Positions 21,317-33,761 of a DNA stretch of 64,000 nucleotides are shown piece by piece. The position numbers were made by a program, and so were the translations under genes. The notes under the pieces are model-generated. The model was given only the letters and a program-made list of their open reading frames with translations. It did no database searches and was not told the origin of the DNA. Source of the DNA: Cryptomeria japonica (taxonomy: Eukaryota; Streptophyta; Pinopsida; Cupressales; Cupressaceae); NCBI RefSeq assembly GCF_030272615.1, contig NC_081406.1, forward strand, positions 481,833,900-481,897,899. Direction: 5' to 3'. The number at the start of each line of letters is the position of its first letter. The stretch's first letter is position 1.

Positions 21317-24300
21317 CTACTGCTGGAACTCGTCTCTAGTAGCCGACTTGTGATATAGTCGTAGGCAGTGTCCATTCACCAAGAGTTTAAATCGAACAGG
21401 ATCTATTGTAGACAAACAGACTGCTCCATTCTGAAAAACTTCTTCTATCTCATAAGGACCTAACCACCTTGTTTGAAGTTTTCCCATAGCATTTTTATAT
21501 CTGGAATCATATAGGAGTGCCCAGTCACCAACTTTGAATTTCTTTTCTCTGACATATTTATCATGCCATCTTGCTTTTTGATTTTGAATCAATTTTCTCT
21601 GTTGAACAACTATCTTCCTCCATTCATCAAGAACATTTAACTGCTGAATGCATTCTTTCTATGCTTCAGACAATGTCATATCTAGTTGTAAAGCTGTTCT
21701 CAAGGTTTAATGTTCAAATTCAATAGGCATCATTGCTATTTTGCCATAAACCATCTCAAAAGGTGTGAAACCAATTGGTGTTTTCCAAGTTGTTCTATAT
21801 GCCCAAATTGCTTCTAAAAGCCGATGAGACCAATCTTTCCTATGAACAGATATTGTTTTTGTAAGAATAGCCTCCAACTCTCTATTTGTAACTTCTACTT
21901 GCCCATTAGACTGTGGATGATATGGAGTAGATTTCTTGTGTCTTATATTGTATTCATTGACCAAATCTTTTATCAAGGTTGATGTAAATTGAGGTCCCTG
22001 ATCTAAGACAATCTTCCTTGGTACTCTATATCTTGTAAATATCTCTTCATAGAGAAACTCAACCACCTTATTATCTCTTGCATGTGTCATGGCTCTAGCT
22101 TCTACCCATTTTGTTACATAGTCTGTACATACCAAGATATAAGATTTTCCATTAGAAGGGGGATCAATTGGGCCAACAAAATTTAATCCCCACTTGTCAA
22201 ATGGTGTATCAGATATTTGAGGATATAGTGGCATCTCATCTGATTTTGCAGGTTTTCTCATTCGCTGACATCTGTCACATTTCCTTGTGTACTGAGCTAC
22301 ATCCTTATGTAATGTGGGCCAATAATATCCTATATTAAGTATTTTTAGTGTTGTTCTTTTGGAAGCAAAATAACCTCCACATGGTTCATCATGACATGCA
22401 TGAAGGATGTCATATGTTTCATCTTCTCTGACACATCTTCGCATGACTTGGTCAGGTCCAGTATAAAATAGACAATCAACAATCCATGAAAAGTTAAAAC
22501 TTTTCTCAACCAGCAACCTTCTTTCCTTAGGAGAAAAAGAAATTGGCATCTTAGTTGCAGCTAAATAGTTGGCAATATCAACATACCATGCAGTATGAGC
22601 CTGTATGAGAAACAAATGCTCATCTGGAAAAGTGTCATCTATCATTGTAGAATCTTCCCGCAATTGAAGACATGAAAGATAATCTACAGCCACATTAGAC
22701 TTTCCTAGCTTATCAACAACTATGATATCAAATTCCTGCATCAACAATAACCAACGAGCTAATCTACCGGTGATTGATGGCTTATTCATGAGATATCTAA
22801 TTGCAGTATGATTTGTATGCACAAATATGGGATACCCTGTAATATAGTGTCTAAACTTGTTAAGGGCATATATGACAACTAGCATTTCCTTTTCAGTAAC
22901 TGTATAATTCAATTTAGGTCCCTGCAAATTCTTGCTGATATAATATATTGCATTTTCCAACTTGTCAACTTTTTGTCCCAGCACTGCTCCTATTGCATAA
23001 TCAGATGCATCTATATGGATTTGGAATGGTACAGACCAATTTGGCCCCTTAAGAACTAGTGCTTGAGTCAAAGCATGCTTAAGCTTTGAGAAAGCTTCAT
23101 TGCATGCTGGGGTCCATTTAAATTCTGCATCTTTGGCAAGCAGAGAATATAAGGGACTTGCAATTTTACTGAAATCTTTGATAAATCTTTTGTAGTATCC
23201 AGCATGACCAAGAAAACTTCTCACATCTTTTTGCTTTACAGGGTCATTAATATGCTGAATGACCTCAATCTTTGCTGGATCCACCTTTATGCCTTGTATA
23301 GATATATGATGGCCAAGGACTATTCCTTCTTCCATCATAATAAAACACTTCTCACTATTCAAAGACAAATTGTATTCTTCACATTGCTTCAACAATTTCT
23401 TCAAATTACCCAATGCTTGATCAAATTCAGAACCATAAGTTGTGAAGTCATCCATGTAAATTTCCATAATATCTTGAGAAATATCAGAAAAAATACTAAT
23501 CACTGCTCTTTGAAAAGTGGCTGGAGCATTACACAACCCAAAAGGAAGAACATAATATGCATACATGCCCCATGGGCAAGTAAATGTTGTCTTCTCCTGA
23601 TCTTTTGGGGCTATTTGTATCTGATTGTAACCACTAAATCCATCAAGGAATGAAAAATATCTCTTACCAGCAAGAGAATCTAATACTTGATCCACAAATG
23701 GCAATGGGAAATGGTCTTTTCTTGTTGCCAAATTTAGAGCTCTATAATCAACACATACTCTCTATTTGCCTCCTTTTTTAGGCACTATCACCAGAGGTGA
23801 TACCCATTGACTATCAGAGATAGGATAGATAAACCTTGCTTTTAATAATTTATGTAATTCTTCTTTAACTATCTCCTTCAAGGCAGGATTGACTCTTCTT
23901 TGAGGCTGTCTAAGTGGGCAACAATCATCCTTTAGGTAAATACAATGAGTACAAACTGCTAGATCAATCCCACTCATATCCTTGTAATCCCATGCAAAAA
24001 CATTTTTATGGAGTTTCAGCAAGTCTACAAGGCCCTCATTTTGAGTATCTGATAGATCTCTATTGATATTCAAATATTTATTCAATTCCACCTCTATCTT
24101 AATAGTAAGATCAATCTGGTTTATATCAAAAAAATGAGAAAAAGATAATTCTTGCGGCAACAGAGTATGCAAAATATCAGTGGCTGCAGGAAAGTCTAGA
24201 CCTGCAATATTCGGAACCAATTCTTGCAATTTTTGATCTTCTATGAATTCATTTATCAGTATTTTATAAAGAATTGATTCCTCATCATATAATTGTTGGA

Positions 24301-25042
24301 GTGGTCCTTGATTAATCATCATAAGGTGATTAATAGAGTCAATTTCATCAGATTCCTCTCCCAAGATAGGCCAAGTAGCTTGTTGCTGCTCAAGCTGTGA
24401 TTGTGCTGGAGAATACAAGGCTAATTTTTTTGTAGAACTTCCATCAGAAATAGTCATGTCTCCTGATCTACACCCTATATATGCATCAGCTATGGCAAGC
24501 CAGGGTCTACCCAAAATGACTGGATATCCACCCAATGTTGCTTTTGGAGATAGAATCATAAAGTCTGCAGGATATTCCTAGGAATCTAGAATAACTATGA
24601 CATCCTCTATGATATCGTCAGGTCTCACTGTAGAGCCATCAGCAAGTTGTAGAACTGTGGGTGTAGTCCTTAAACTATTGATCTCTAGATGTTTCATTAC
24701 TTCCCTTGTCATTACATTAATGGCTGCTCCTAAATCAATCAAAACATTCCTTATTTGATTGCCATTAATGACTATACTCACAACAAGACTACCTGGATCA
24801 ACATACTTTGGAATTGCAATTTTACCTAACATGATATCAGCCAATTGACCCATAACATGAACTGTTTGTGGATCCTTTTTCTTTCTACCAGGTTTCTTTA
24901 GGCATGCTTCTCTCAATGCCTTACCATATATAGGGACATCCTTTATTGCTTGCAACAATGGAATTTTTACATTAATGTGCTTCAGTTGATCCAGAATATC
25001 AAAGCTTTGTTGTTGTTCAATGGAAACTTCTTTGTCTTGCAA
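21317..25042 (-). pseudogene. F pol: protease, reverse transcriptase, RNase H, integrase
   Basis: One frame spans about 1,240 codons with only a few stops (24578-24580, 23762-23764, 21707-21709 and one near 21660). Protease: VLIDLGAAINVMT. RT: WVSPLVIVPKKGG, RVCVDYRALN, FLDGFSGYNQI, LPFGLCNAPATFQR, and the catalytic YMDDF with its two Asp. RNase H: HIDASDYAIGAVLGQ, TEKEMLVVIYAL. Integrase: zinc motif ending CDRCQR, core GLNFVGPI (Asn where Asp is usual), VCTDYVTKWVEA, LDQGPQFTS and the Glu in GQVEVTNRELE, then GDWALLYDSR and LQTRWLGPYEI. Two of the stops sit where TGG (Trp) is conserved. The GLNF change probably kills integrase. Confidence 0.95.
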
Positions 25043-25572
25043 TCTATGGGGAAATGGTGGATTATGAGGTATTGTATCTTTTAGGTCAGAGATTGTCTTC
25101 TCTTCCTGTACCTCAGTAATAACTGGATGAGAGCAATTAGGTAGAGTTGTCCTAGATAGGAGGTGAATATCATCTAGTGATAAAGAATAGGCTGGTATTG
25201 ATTAGCATCAGCTGAATAAGCTTGTTGTTGTTGCTAAGATTTGATATTTGGATTAGGTACTGGTTGAGTAGGCAATTGTGTTGGCTTAGGTGGTGTAGCT
25301 ATAGCTGCAGGAGGAGGCATTAAAGCAGGAGGTTGTGACTGCTGAACAAGAAGCTGATATCCAGAAGATTGGGTTGGCCATGATTAGTTTGCCCTCCATT
25401 GAGAGGTAGGTTGCCAATTCCCTTGAAACTGGTTCCCTTGACCCTAAGATGGATACCAGTTCCCTTGTGGCTGCTGCCACTATGGAACTTGATTAAAAAA
25501 TTGCTGCCCTTGGCCTTGTGACCCATACCAATGTGGATAGTTACCAAAATTTGGAGAATACTATGGTTACCA
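25043..25572 (-). pseudogene. F gag C-terminal Gln/Pro-rich linker
   Basis: In gag frame it reads like NFGNYPHWYGSQGQGQQF, WQQPQGNW and PPALMPPPAAIATPP. Stops interrupt it mostly where Gln is expected. I see no catalytic motif. Confidence 0.6.
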
Positions 25573-26796
25573 TTAGTTGCTTGGTGCATAAGAATTACCA
25601 CTATAACCAGAAGAAGAAAGTGGATCAGGTGGCATACCTTGTCTTTGAAAATTTGGTCTTCTTTGATCAACATAGAAGACTTGCTCGTCCTCACCTTGAA
25701 TTGGTTTGAAGTCAGGTACTTCCACATTTGCAACCATCTTACATCTGCAATCTTTCTTCCATTGTTTACAATGAGGACAAAATTCTGCAAGGAATGCATC
25801 AACTTCCTCATGCTTCTTCTTAGCTACCAATGTATCCAACTGGGTAGCCATATTGTTTATTATGTCCTCCTTGAAGTCTTTTAATAGATGACTAAGTTCC
25901 AATCTAGAAACTCCAGTTCCAGATGCTGATAATGGTGCCCCTGGCTTAAATCTCCCGTTCTTCTTAGATGTAGATCTAGAATACTTTTTGCAAAGTTCCC
26001 CTATTTCAGCCCAAGTAGATTGTGTAATGTCACCTCCTCCCATGAGATCTAAGGAATTGGTGCATTCATCACTCATACCCCTCAAAAATATCAATTTGAG
26101 GGAATCTTCATTCAGAGTACTATGCTTGGACTTCTTGACACTAAACAAAAACCTTTCCAGATAATCCTCAAGACTCTCATCTTTAGTTTGTGTCATTCTA
26201 AAGATATCATCCCCATGACAATCAGTGCCTCTACAATAGTCTTTGTATTTTGTAAGAAACAACCTTTTCATCTCATCCCATGTATTGATTGTGCTACTAG
26301 CCAAGCTCATAAACCATCTCAAAGATGACTCCTTCAAAGTGGCAGGAAAAGTTTTGAGTCTATGGGCATCTGTAGTATAATCGAAACTCCTACAGAGAAC
26401 ATCAAACTCAAATAGAAATGTATCCGGATCCTCTGTCACCAACCCATAGAATTTAGGAAGTGAAGATGTTGGAATGTTGTTGAGGTTGGCATTATCATGC
26501 TGGTCAGAGATGGGAAACTCAAACGTTGGACCAGGTGGTGGTGGTGGATTATTCCCAACAGGAGGAGGGTTCCCTTACATTGGACTTGTGGGGGTTGTTA
26601 CTATAGGAAATTCTTCTTCTTGTGGGCCAAAAAGGAACTAAAGACTACCTTCTGGAAATTTAGATTTAGGGTGATTCAAATTCTATGGGACTTGATAAAG
26701 TTCAACAAAAGGGTTTATATTTGGGAAATTATCTTTTGCATGATTAGGATGAGTGGGCAGAAATCTACCTCTGGCATCTCTTCTTCTGCTATGCAT
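25573..26796 (-). pseudogene. F gag (retrotransposon gag domain)
   Basis: The same frame reaches from the ATG at 26796 to the stop at 25573, with three early stops. The Pro-rich lead is followed by the gag domain: FYGLVTEDPDTFLFEFDVL, SLRWFMSL, WDEMKRLFLTKY, DESLEDYLERF. Near residue 330 is FCPHCKQWKKDCRC, a Cys/His cluster that may replace the usual zinc knuckle. The frame continues to about 25200 as a Gln/Asn/Pro-rich linker with frequent TAA/TAG at probable Gln codons. A shift in frame separates it from protease. Confidence 0.88.
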
Positions 26797-26867
26797 GTAG
26801 ATTCATGAAATTTCAAACAATTAACTGGAAACTATAATAACCATAAAAGGTTCTCAGTTTGACACCA

Positions 26868-26885
26868 TCCCCGGCAACGGTGCCA
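26868..26885 (-). promoter_or_regulatory. F primer-binding site, tRNA-Asp type
   Basis: On the minus strand it reads TGGCACCGTTGCCGGGGA, one base from the Asp-type site TGGCGCCGTTGCCGGGGA of plant Athila/Tat elements. Four bases separate it from the LTR end. Confidence 0.88.
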
Positions 26886-26889
26886 AAAA

Positions 26890-28155
26890 TGTCTACCCCA
26901 ACTATAATGATAGTAATTACTCTAATTGAAATCTCAATCCAAAGTTTGGACATTCATATGGTAGAGTTTACTATTTTCATGGCTGGTGTTCATTTAGTTA
27001 TCAATCCAGGAACATAAAACTTGAAATGGGTCTGCAATATATATGCACTAAGCTCCTTAAATGGTTATTCTGCATTGCTGCAGTAACTAACATTACACAG
27101 AAAGGAAAGGCAAGAATGGAAATCATAAAAGGCTATATGAAAGCTTTATAAAACAATGCTAGAATGATCTAATTTAAATAATAGAAATCACACCGTTCTG
27201 TCTTGGCTGCAGGAACAATTAGTGGATCTATTTCCAGTGGCTGCAGGAACAATCCAATCATGAACTTCTACTACAACTAGGTAAAAACAAACTTCAATGA
27301 ACATAAACACAGGATCACTCACCAAGTGGGCCCCCTTGGATGAGTGATATCAAACTTCCAACAAAATACTTTTAACAGATCAGAACAACATATCTTTGCT
27401 TTATTTCATTCTGAAATCGATTACATGTTCTAAAAGAAAACTCTAGAATGCTTTTAAAAACTCTTTGCTCAATTCCTTTCTATCTTGTCTAACCTCAAAG
27501 AAAAAGGGAAGAGCTTATTATAAAGAAAAGATAAACTACAATGGACAACTCAAATCACGCCCAGAAGAAGAGGTGGATGAATGTGAGATGAAGTAGATAA
27601 CTAGAGCTTGGCTGCAGGAACAGTTAGTGGATCTAAACCGAACCACAGTCTTTGCACGCTATAGCGATATTTTGTGAATTCAATACACACTAGAGTTAAA
27701 CTCGCATAGTGAAGTATGACTACTCTGACTATGCCATACGTTGCACCTACTCGGATCCCCTTCACTTTGATCTTTAGTTATCTGTATGTGATTCATCAGT
27801 CTTTGGGCACGCAAGGAAATCATCCACCGCAACATCATTTATTATCTGCACTAAACAAGAACAACATACAAGGGCATGCATATGTATCTTACTCAATTAA
27901 TACATTCATTAACTCACATATGACATTATCCTAAATAATCCGCATATCAATAGGGACAAATCACTTGTCTGCAGGAATAAATTGGTATGGCTGCAGGAAT
28001 TAACCGACAAAGTTCAAACATGATTTCATAAGTTTAGGTTTAACACATGGATTACATATAGTCAATTCACAATCCTTTACTATCAAAATGCAACCCAAAA
28101 GATGCCAATATCCTAAGATTTTTGATAAAAAACATGTCAAAGTATCAACTTATCA
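26890..28155 (-). repeat. F 5' LTR (complete)
   Basis: It runs from TGTCTACCCC (26890) to ACTTATCA (28155), 1,266 bp. The left LTR repeats 27125-28155. Confidence 0.88.
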
Positions 28156-28651
28156 ATTACTTAATGATTACATTATTTCAATGAAGGCATGCATACACAT
28201 AGGTTACATTTGAAACACTGATCTGACCAAATCCAAGAGAGCAAGTTGGAACAAATATGAAGCCAATCCACACAAGACCGATACAAAATCTCCAATAGAA
28301 GAAGGCAACTACCACCCGACCATGTGGACCAAAAGGACCACCCTGTGTGCTAGGAGATAGACATAAGACCCTCAAGCAAAATAAACAAGGGAAAACAACA
28401 CGTGGGCTAAATACACTTCCACCAAGTAAATAAAAAACAAGATACACATAGAATAACTCTAAACAAGAGTACTCCAGAGGCTGCAAACACAAAATCAGAA
28501 CACTAGAGCTTACAATTAGAGAGTTTCATCGCATAGCTTGCTATGGGTTATCTTGGTAGGTCTCTATAGGCCCCGACCCCCATCCTGGGTTATTTTGGTA
28601 TCCTCTCCCGACCCTCGACCCCCATACAAGTCTCATGCAGAACCAACATAC
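28156..28651. other. Spacer between elements F and C, no gene seen
   Basis: No coding signature on either strand. It starts with the 16-bp string also found left of F. A short CGACCCCCAT direct repeat lies around 28575-28625. Confidence 0.5.
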
Positions 28652-28836
28652 TATTGGATATTGGTGTTGCTAGGATATGTTGTTGTCATTGATGTCAACG
28701 TATTCCTGTGTTTTAGTGTTGCAGATAAATGTTTTGGTGATTCGATGATTGTAGTGAGTTGATATGGTTGGTTTATCTATTTGCTATGCTGAATCAACTA
28801 GAGATACTTCATTCTTTATTTATTTCATGATACTAT
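28652..28836 (+). repeat. C 5' LTR, first part
   Basis: It starts TATTGGATATTGG, probably a mutated TGTTGG, and carries the near-palindrome TTGTCATTGATGTCAA at 28683-28698 found near the start of the other LTRs. It is cut by element H at 28837. Confidence 0.7.
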
Positions 28837-29980
28837 TGTTGGAAAAAGATAATATTCCGGTGATGTTTCGGTGAATATTGATGATGTTAGGTGCATGGAG
28901 ATTACTTAGGGGTTGTCATTGATGGCAACTCACCCTAGTAATCCTATCCGGTATAGGAAGATTGGGATTACCGGAAGTCTTGAGTAAGTTTGGTTATTCA
29001 TAAGCATAAGTCTGGTTGATGGAACTCAGTGTATGGATCCAGTGAGATTTATTCATTTTCTATGATGCATTTTTAGTTGCGGTGATTAGAATAGTTGATT
29101 GGATGTGTGAGGCAACTTTTCTCATTTAATTCCCACCTTTGGTGTTGATTCTGGTGCAAGTTTCTTTGTTCGGTATCTGATATCACAGTAGAACAAGGTT
29201 ATTTTCTTGTTTGATGGTGTAGCATATGGTTTGGATTCCTTGAGGTGATTCTGGTGCTTGTTGATGAGTTCAAGGTGATTTGGCCGACCTATGGGAAGCT
29301 TGCGATCATATGGGTTAGGTCTAGAATAAGGATTTGTAGAAGGATTGAGCTGACTTAAGCAGACTAGTTAGAGATCTATTTTGGTGGTGTGGATATATAA
29401 GATGGATTTAGGTGATCATTTTGGGTGATGATGAGTGTGTGAATTTTTTTTTTGATGTGATTGAGAATAGTTTCGCGTGCACATCTTGAGTGTTAATATT
29501 CTCGTATTTGGTAGTAGAGAAGAATATAGTAGTTTTGTAGAAGATTGACAATAGATCATTCCTGAGCCTAACAAGAACTAATTTCTAGCATTTCTAGATG
29601 CTATACTCTAGTGCAGACATTATATTTACTTCTATATTTCATTTTGTAGGGTAGTGAGTCCTTCGGGGTTGCAGACCTATTTTGTATTTGAGCAGTGAGC
29701 TCTAGGTAGTGTGCCTAAATGCAAGTGCATTCTGCTTTTGTAATATTGTTTTAGTACTGTCCATGGTATAATAATATTGTGGGTTCAAATCCTATCATGG
29801 TTTTTCCCTTTTGGGTTTCCATGTAAAAATCTTGGTGTTATGGTCGCATGTTTAATTGGTTTATTATTCTGCACTTTTCTTTTAGTTATTTGAATTCGGT
29901 GGTTAAAGAATCAACTTAATAAATTTGTGAATTACAGAACACTGATTGAACCCTCCTCTCAGTGTTCATTGATTCCAACA
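28837..29980 (+). repeat. H 5' LTR
   Basis: It runs from TGTTGGAAAAAG to GATTCCAACA. The palindrome-like TTGTCATTGATGGCAA lies at 28913-28928 and the block TTTTTCCCTTTTGGGTTTCC near 29800. It repeats at 32595-33756. Confidence 0.9.
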
Positions 29981-29982
29981 AT

Positions 29983-29995
29983 TGGTATTAGAGCC
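29983..29995 (+). promoter_or_regulatory. H primer-binding site (initiator-Met tRNA type)
   Basis: TGGTATTAGAGCC, one base from TGGTATCAGAGCC, two bases after the LTR. Confidence 0.85.
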
Positions 29996-30048
29996 TATTT
30001 CCTTTGAAGAATCCTAATAGCTTGAGGAAGATCCGAAAGATTGAATCA

Positions 30049-31098
30049 ATGAACTCCAGTTTGCAGAAGTAGCTTACTGTGGCACTTAAAGATCTTGAGG
30101 AACCGATGAAGGAAAAGAGTAGTCTGAAAACAAATCTAAATGGAACTAAAGAATTCATTGAGACATTGAAAGATCAATTGAACACTTCTTGAGAAAAGAG
30201 AAAGGAGTTGATGGATAAGTTGCCGGACAAATAAGTTCAAAGTTTTGACAATCAAATCTTACACGATAGATGAATGTGAGAAGTTGGCTAGAGAGAATAC
30301 AGTTTTGAAAAATGAGACGCATTCTATTATAATGAAGGTGACTAAGGAGATTGAAGACTAGAAGAAGAATGAGGAAACCCTAAATCAGCCACTAAAGGAT
30401 AAATTTAACATATGAGAATGAAGGTTGAATTGGTGCAAACAAAGAATGATGGACAAGAACTTGAAAGGCAAATCATAATTTTGAGAGATGAGCTGACTAC
30501 TGCAAATGGGTACAAAGAAAAATTCAAAGCTAGTTCAGCCCAGTTGGATGAGATGCTGGAAAGTCAGAGACATGGGAAAGGTATGCGTGGATTTGGATTT
30601 GAGAAAGGAGAATCCTTTGGTTCTAGTCAAAGCAATCATAAGAAGGACAAGGAACCTCCAGTAAGAGAACCTAATGCCTATAAATTCAATAGAAAGTATT
30701 TTGTTTGTGATAAATTTGGTCATATATCAAGTCAATGCAAAAGTAAGATGAATAATGGGATGATGAACAACATGATGAATAATGGTTCTACCTTTACAAG
30801 TCAATGGTTCATATGCAACAATTTTGGTCATAAGTCAAACATGTACAGAATAGTGATAAATAACTTTCGGAATAAGAGATACTATGCTTGTGGGATGTTT
30901 GGACATATATCTAGCCAATGTAGGATGAGACCCAATCAAATGAACTTCAAGCCTATGCAAAGGAATGTTGTTTGTCATGCATTTAACAAACCAGGTCATA
31001 TTGCAAGATATTGTAGAAGCAAGAATGCACCGGTGAACAAGAACAAACCAGATGAAAAAGGAAAAGCTAAAGTGGAAGAGATCAAAGATCAACATTAG
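30049..31098 (+). pseudogene. H ORF1: coiled coil with four CCHC-like knuckles
   Basis: The frame from the ATG at 30049 starts MNSSLQK and reads as coiled coil (LEEPMKEKSSLKTNL, KEFIETLKDQL), with stops and a shifted stretch at about 30220-30400. From 30412 it is open: YKEKFKASSAQLDEML, then GFGFEKGESFG, then four knuckle-like motifs: FVCDKFGHISSQC, FICNNFGHKSNMY, YACGMFGHISSQC and CHAFNKPGHIARYC. In three the first Cys is Tyr or Trp, and the second and fourth have further changes, so zinc binding is largely lost. The matching ORF in B keeps three intact. It corresponds to the nucleocapsid half of an E-type copia gag. Confidence 0.75.
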
Positions 31099-31453
31099 AA
31101 GATGTGGGTGAAAAAGGAAGATTTAAATGTGCAGAATGGCTCCACACCTGAATCCGATGATGTAACCTCATCTGGTAACTAGGGCATTTTTGCCTTAGGG
31201 GGTAGTTTATCATGAGGATCTTTAGAACCCTCTTGCAAAGATCTATAACTAGTCAAGGATGGTTGTAGATGATGGAGATCAGTTATGCAATTGATAGCCA
31301 AAAGATTTATGGCGGTCTGATAATCCGGTGAATAATATAAATGAAAAATAGTGTATCCGGAAGACCTTCAGGTTGTGCATTTATTATAACTTAAAATTAG
31401 GCTAAAAGGACATTTTAGTCACTCATTACTCACATTGTGATCGAGAATGAAAT

Positions 31454-32378
31454 GCAAAAGAAGCTGTGAAGGAAAAGGGTAAAGAACAAACTGATGAGGC
31501 TCCGATGACCATGACAAAAACCATTGTTCCCGATAAAGGAAAGAATATTGCTGACGATGAGGATGATTTCTCTCATGGTCCGATAGATTTGAGTACTTTG
31601 TCCCCATTTCAAGAATTGAAGTTAGCTACCCTCATGCAAATTAAGGCAAGTGAGGACTTACATAAGTCCGCATCTGAAGAGAAAGAGGTTGTATCTTTGG
31701 CGACTATAGTTTTGGTTGCCTAATCTCAAGCAGGTTTCTAGTGACACACCCTCCAGTATGCTCAAGGGTATGTTAAATAAAGTTGAATCAGATTTTGTAT
31801 CATTAGAGAAAGCAACAGATATAAAAGTTTTGAAAATGTTTGATGAAATGAGGCTCCAAACATTTTAGAGAACAATTGAGGTTGATAGGGAAGATTTGAA
31901 ATCTGTGGTGAAAAGTGTTGAGGATGTGTTGGATGAAGGTGGAAAAATATTTAAGTCATATCTGTTTTTGCCTAAGTTTTCTGCAGACACTGACAAGAAA
32001 ATAAGAGATCTTGAAGGACAGTTAGCTAGTATAGCACAATCATTTGTCCCGCATTCAATCTTTCCGAGCACTCTTGAAGCCTAGATAATGGATCTCATTG
32101 ATAAAATAAAGGGTTTGAATAAGGAAAAATAATGGATGATAAGAAAAGTGGGTGAATTGAGAAGTTTAATCACTCCTTGGATGGATACTTTGTGCGGTGC
32201 TCAATAGGATGCAGTGATTGCCTTAGGAAAAGATATCCTGATAGATCTTAAGGGTGTATAAGTCCATGAATACATGTTTAGAGCCCTTATTAATGTTTTG
32301 GACTATTTCGTGAGAGGATGAACTGAGTATTTGAAGTCCTTGAAGGTAACTTATGCATATATTTTCAATTTTTTGTAG
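31454..32378 (+). pseudogene. H ORF2 remnant (C-terminal part of B-type ORF2)
   Basis: Two frames are joined by a shift near 31730-31890. An acidic, Lys-rich part (KEKGKEQTDEAP) leads to a helical tail whose last about 75 residues match the end of B ORF2 in order: ELRSLITPWMDTL against ELRGLVSPQLNTL, a VHEY/IHAY motif, SLKVTYAYIF against FKGTYLDIF. The N-terminal domain seen in B ORF2 is missing. The function is unknown. Confidence 0.6.
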
Positions 32379-32594
32379 ATCAATGTACACATTCTTTTGT
32401 AAATAAGTTTTGGTAGTTTCCTACCTTGGCCATTGATGTGAAAGGGGGAGAGAGAGCAGTGAAAAATGGTGCAAATTCTTAGGGGGATCCAGTTGAGTGT
32501 ACAAACTTTTATTTTTTTTAGATTGATTGCAATTTTGGATTATTGGAACACTTGTCATTTTTCATAGTGTTGCCATCAATACCAAGGGGGAGAT
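32379..32594 (+). promoter_or_regulatory. H PPT region with two PPT-like tracts
   Basis: AAAGGGGGAGAGAG lies at 32441 and the true PPT AAGGGGGAGAT at 32584-32594, directly before the LTR. Each follows a motif of type TTGGCCATTGATG or TTGCCATCAATACCAA. Confidence 0.75.
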
Positions 32595-33756
32595 TGTTGG
32601 TAAAAGACACTATTCTGGTGAATATTAATGACGTTAGGTGCATGTAGATTACTTAGGGGTTGTCATTGATGACAAATCAGTCTAGTAATCCTATCTAGTA
32701 TATGGAGATTGGGATTACTGAAAGTCTTGAGTAAGTTTGGTTATTCATAAGAATAAGACTGGTCGGTGGAACTCAGTGTATGGATTCGGTGAGCATTATT
32801 AATTTCTGGTGATGCATTTTTGGTTCTGGTGATTGGAATAGTTGATTGGATGTGTGAGGGAGCTTTTTTCATGCAATTACCACCTTTGGTGTTGATTTTG
32901 GTGCAAGTTTCTTGGTCGGGTATCCAGTATTGTAGCAGAATAGGGTTATTTTCTTGTTTGATGGTGTAGTGTATAGTTCGGATTCCTTGAGGTGATTTCG
33001 GTGGTCGTTGATGAGTTTGAGGTGATTGGGCCAACCTATGGGAAGCTTGTGATCATATGTTTTAGGTCTAGAGTAAGGATTTGTAGAAGGATTGAGCTGA
33101 CATGAGCCGACACATTTCACATGTTGCTGTTTTGAGAAGTCGCCTAGTTAGCGATCTATTTTGGTGGTGATGATATATAAGATGGATTTATGTGATCATT
33201 TTGGGTGGTGGTGAGTGCAAAATAGTTTTTGGTGTGATTGAGTGTAGTTTCACCTGTGCATATTGAGTGTTGATGATCTGGTATTTGGTAGCAGAGTAAA
33301 ACATAGTAGTTTTCCATAACAGTGACAATGAATCATCCCTGAGCCTAACCGAAATAGATTTATCGCATTTGTAGATGCTATACTCCTATTCAGACATTGT
33401 ATTTAATTATATATTTTATTTTGTAGGAGAGTGAGTCCTCTAGGGTTGCAACCCTATTTTGTATTTGAGTAGTGAGCTCTAGGCAGTGTGCTTGAATGAA
33501 AGTGTATTCCACTTTTGTAATATTGTTTTCCTACTGGCTATAGTATAATAATATTGTGGGTTCAAATCCCACCATGGTTTTTCCCTTTTGGGTTTCCACG
33601 TAAAAATCTTGGTGTTATGGTCTCATGTTTAATTGGTTTATTATTATGCACTTTGCTTTCAGTTATTTGCATCCGGTTGTTAAAGAATCAACTTAATAAT
33701 TTTGTGAATTATAGAGCACTAATTCACCCCCCTATCAGTGTTCATTGATTCCAATA
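32595..33756 (+). repeat. H 3' LTR
   Basis: It starts TGTTGGTAAAAG and ends CCAATA (CCAACA in the 5' copy). It matches 28837-29980 along its length with many substitutions. Confidence 0.9.
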
Positions 33757-33761
33757 GCTAT

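Larger units (their letters stand above)
17356..28155 (-). mobile_element. Element F: Athila-type Ty3/gypsy retrotransposon with an extra ORF
   Basis: The LTR at 26890-28155 and the shortened LTR at 17356-18370 are direct repeats. On the minus strand the order is 5' LTR, tRNA-Asp-type PBS, gag, protease-RT-RNase H-integrase, accessory ORF, PPT, 3' LTR. The PBS type, the DLGAAIN protease motif and an ORF after integrase all fit the Athila branch of Ty3/gypsy. Pol and the accessory ORF stay almost entirely in one frame, broken by single stops rather than frameshifts, so decay is moderate. No gene of another element interrupts it. Confidence 0.92.
28837..33756 (+). mobile_element. Element H: non-autonomous Sirevirus-like element inserted in the LTR of C
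   Basis: Its LTRs are 28837-29980 and 32595-33756, the PBS is at 29983 and the PPT at 32584-32594. The TSD reads ACTAT (28832-28836) and GCTAT (33757-33761), 4 of 5 matching. Inside are a coiled-coil/CCHC ORF1 and a shortened ORF2, with no protease, RT or integrase. Gene order and both ORF ends match element B, so H is an internally deleted relative. It would need another element's enzymes to move. Confidence 0.88.

Noticed and set aside
23204-23653. 149-codon plus-strand ORF
   Set aside because: It is an antisense shadow of the well supported RT of element F and has no family resemblance of its own.
28178-28762. ORFs of 104 and 74 codons in the spacer before and at the start of C
   Set aside because: Low-quality composition, no motif, and the second runs into the LTR of C.
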